Origin: Acridotheres tristis
Taxonomy: Eukaryota > Chordata > Aves > Passeriformes > Sturnidae
Assembly (NCBI GenBank): GCA_037013685.1
Contig: CM072884.1
Span: forward strand, 7,750,001 to 7,814,000
Reading direction: 5' to 3'
DNA length: 64,000 bases
In this document: piece by piece, positions 62,961-64,000 of the stretch
Position numbering within the stretch: the first letter of the stretch is position 1
Layout of the letters: each line of letters opens with the position of its first letter
Translations under genes and position numbers: made by a program
The notes under the pieces: model-generated
Databases searched by the model: none
What the model saw: the letters and a program-made list of their open reading frames with translations, nothing else
Told to the model about the DNA's origin: nothing

Positions 62961-63056
62961 TTTGGGGTTTTTTTTGTTTTGTTTGTTTGTTTGTTTGTTT
63001 GTTTTGGTTTTTTGTGGTTTTTTTGGTTGGTTGGTTGGGTTTTTTTGGGTTTTTTG
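62961..63056. repeat. T/G-only tract with (TTTG)n and (GGTT)n
   Basis: About 95 bases with only T and G: TTTG units, then GGTT units, then T runs with GGG. Overlapping hydrophobic frames (F, V, L, G, W) here are artefacts of the tract. Confidence 0.92.
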
Positions 63057-63127
63057 AGGGAAAGCAGATTTTTTTTAATGATGTGTTGTCTTAAACTCTT
63101 GACTCCAAGTTTTAAAAAGCACTTAAC

Positions 63128-63166
63128 TTTTTAATTTTTTTTTTAATTTTTTTTTTTTTTTTTTTT
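63128..63166. repeat. Poly-T/AATT tract
   Basis: T runs broken by two AA dinucleotides, ending in AG. Confidence 0.9.
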
Positions 63167-64000
63167 AGTATATTCTGGGTAAAAACATGAAGTTTTTATC
63201 CAAGTTATTTCAAGAGGGTACTCTGTGATTTCTTGAAATAAACAAAAAATAAGTGAAAAAAAAATTATTTCCCATCCAGATTTCACTGCTGTCTCTTGAG
63301 TTTGAGTTGTGCATATCATATCACAGGGTTCAAAGATACAAGAAGAAACCTTGCTCAAATCTCTTTTCCTTATCTCTGAAACCCTCCTCTGGAGCACATG
63401 AATTCAACCACTGTAACTTAGATCAAGAAAATTATCCCACAATAAAGATTTTTATCTAACTCGTCTATTATTTTCCCTCATGTCCCATCAACAATTTCAT
63501 TCTGGATGAGAAGATGAACACATTTTCTTCAATACTGAGTGCAAGAAAACAGTTTGTCATCGTTTGAATGTGACAGAGGTTTTGTTGAATAGGGCTTCAC
63601 ACAAAAAAAACGACAAAGCTGAAAAGAACTGTATTCACAGTTGCACATAAAGAAGGTCTAGTTAATAGTTAATGACAATATTGCACATTTCATTGTTCTT
63701 TTTGTGTCAAGTCCTGCAAATCTAATTAATTACAAATGCTGTAATGCTGTAGCTTGTGTGCCACTTGTGCCTTATGGCTTTCAAGGAGTTTAACAGTGTG
63801 AGAGGGTTGAACAGAAAATAGGTCTTCTTATCAAAATAAAGATATGCAAAATAGCATTTGCATTTTGTCCTCTCTTTTTTTTTTTTTTCTGAAAGAAACT
63901 GCTTGAAAATAAGTTAATTGACTTTTCCCCCACACAGGATTCAGGTGGGCTGACAATTTTTCTTGCATTCCAAATACTGGAGTAGTTCTCTAAATGACAT
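63167..64000. other. Unique AT-rich end of window
   Basis: A 14-base T run is at 63,875-63,888. No gene, RNA or mobile element recognised up to the window edge. Confidence 0.45.

Noticed and set aside
1..64000. Search for CRISPR arrays, bacterial operons, phage or defence systems, tRNA and rRNA genes
   Set aside because: Nothing of this kind is present; repeat families and composition indicate vertebrate (avian) nuclear DNA.

Overview
The window looks like non-coding chromosomal DNA from a bird, most likely a songbird (passerine). The evidence is the repeat content. It has several eroded CR1 LINE copies, most of them truncated at the 5' side and some ending in the typical CR1 3' tail, and LTRs whose U3/R/U5 order and wording match passerine endogenous retroviruses as I remember them. 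The background is AT-rich and CpG-poor, with many T/G- or A/C-only tracts. I see no bacterial, plasmid or phage gene organisation. No protein-coding exon, tRNA, rRNA or CRISPR array can be supported. Open frames outside repeats are short, share no recognisable domain and fit chance expectation, so I call no CDS.

Layout: 174-475 is a minus-strand LTR piece. 480-11,337 is AT-rich unique sequence with an A/C-only tract (3,863-4,076) and AT microsatellites. 11,338-11,760 is a probable solo LTR on the plus strand, followed about 180 bp later by a CTCF-like motif. 14,296-20,305 holds three CR1 fragments, one of which still shows part of the reverse-transcriptase reading frame. 27,536-27,785 is a pure-purine AAGAG array of 48 units. 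37,500-38,130 is a GC-richer block of unknown origin. 39,995-41,888 holds two minus-strand CR1 pieces. 45,940-47,560 is a GC-richer, transposon-like block with a minus-strand TATA box and a striking 10-bp-period repeat. 51,290-51,813 is a second LTR, of the same family as the one at 174-475.

The most interesting place is 53,740-54,700, an isolated CpG-dense island in AT-rich DNA. It starts with a near-perfect CTCF core motif and runs into a minisatellite of about 27 units of 24-25 bp. Each consensus unit carries about three CpGs, a GGATCC, a CCCGGG and a GGGCGGGAA box that resembles E2F and SP1 sites. The long reading frames there are a by-product of a unit length divisible by three. The rest, to 64,000, is AT-rich unique sequence with a 49-bp AT microsatellite joined to a CR1 3' end (59,508-59,913) and several T/G tracts. 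A few stretches read like ordinary vertebrate conserved regulatory DNA, but this cannot be shown without alignment.
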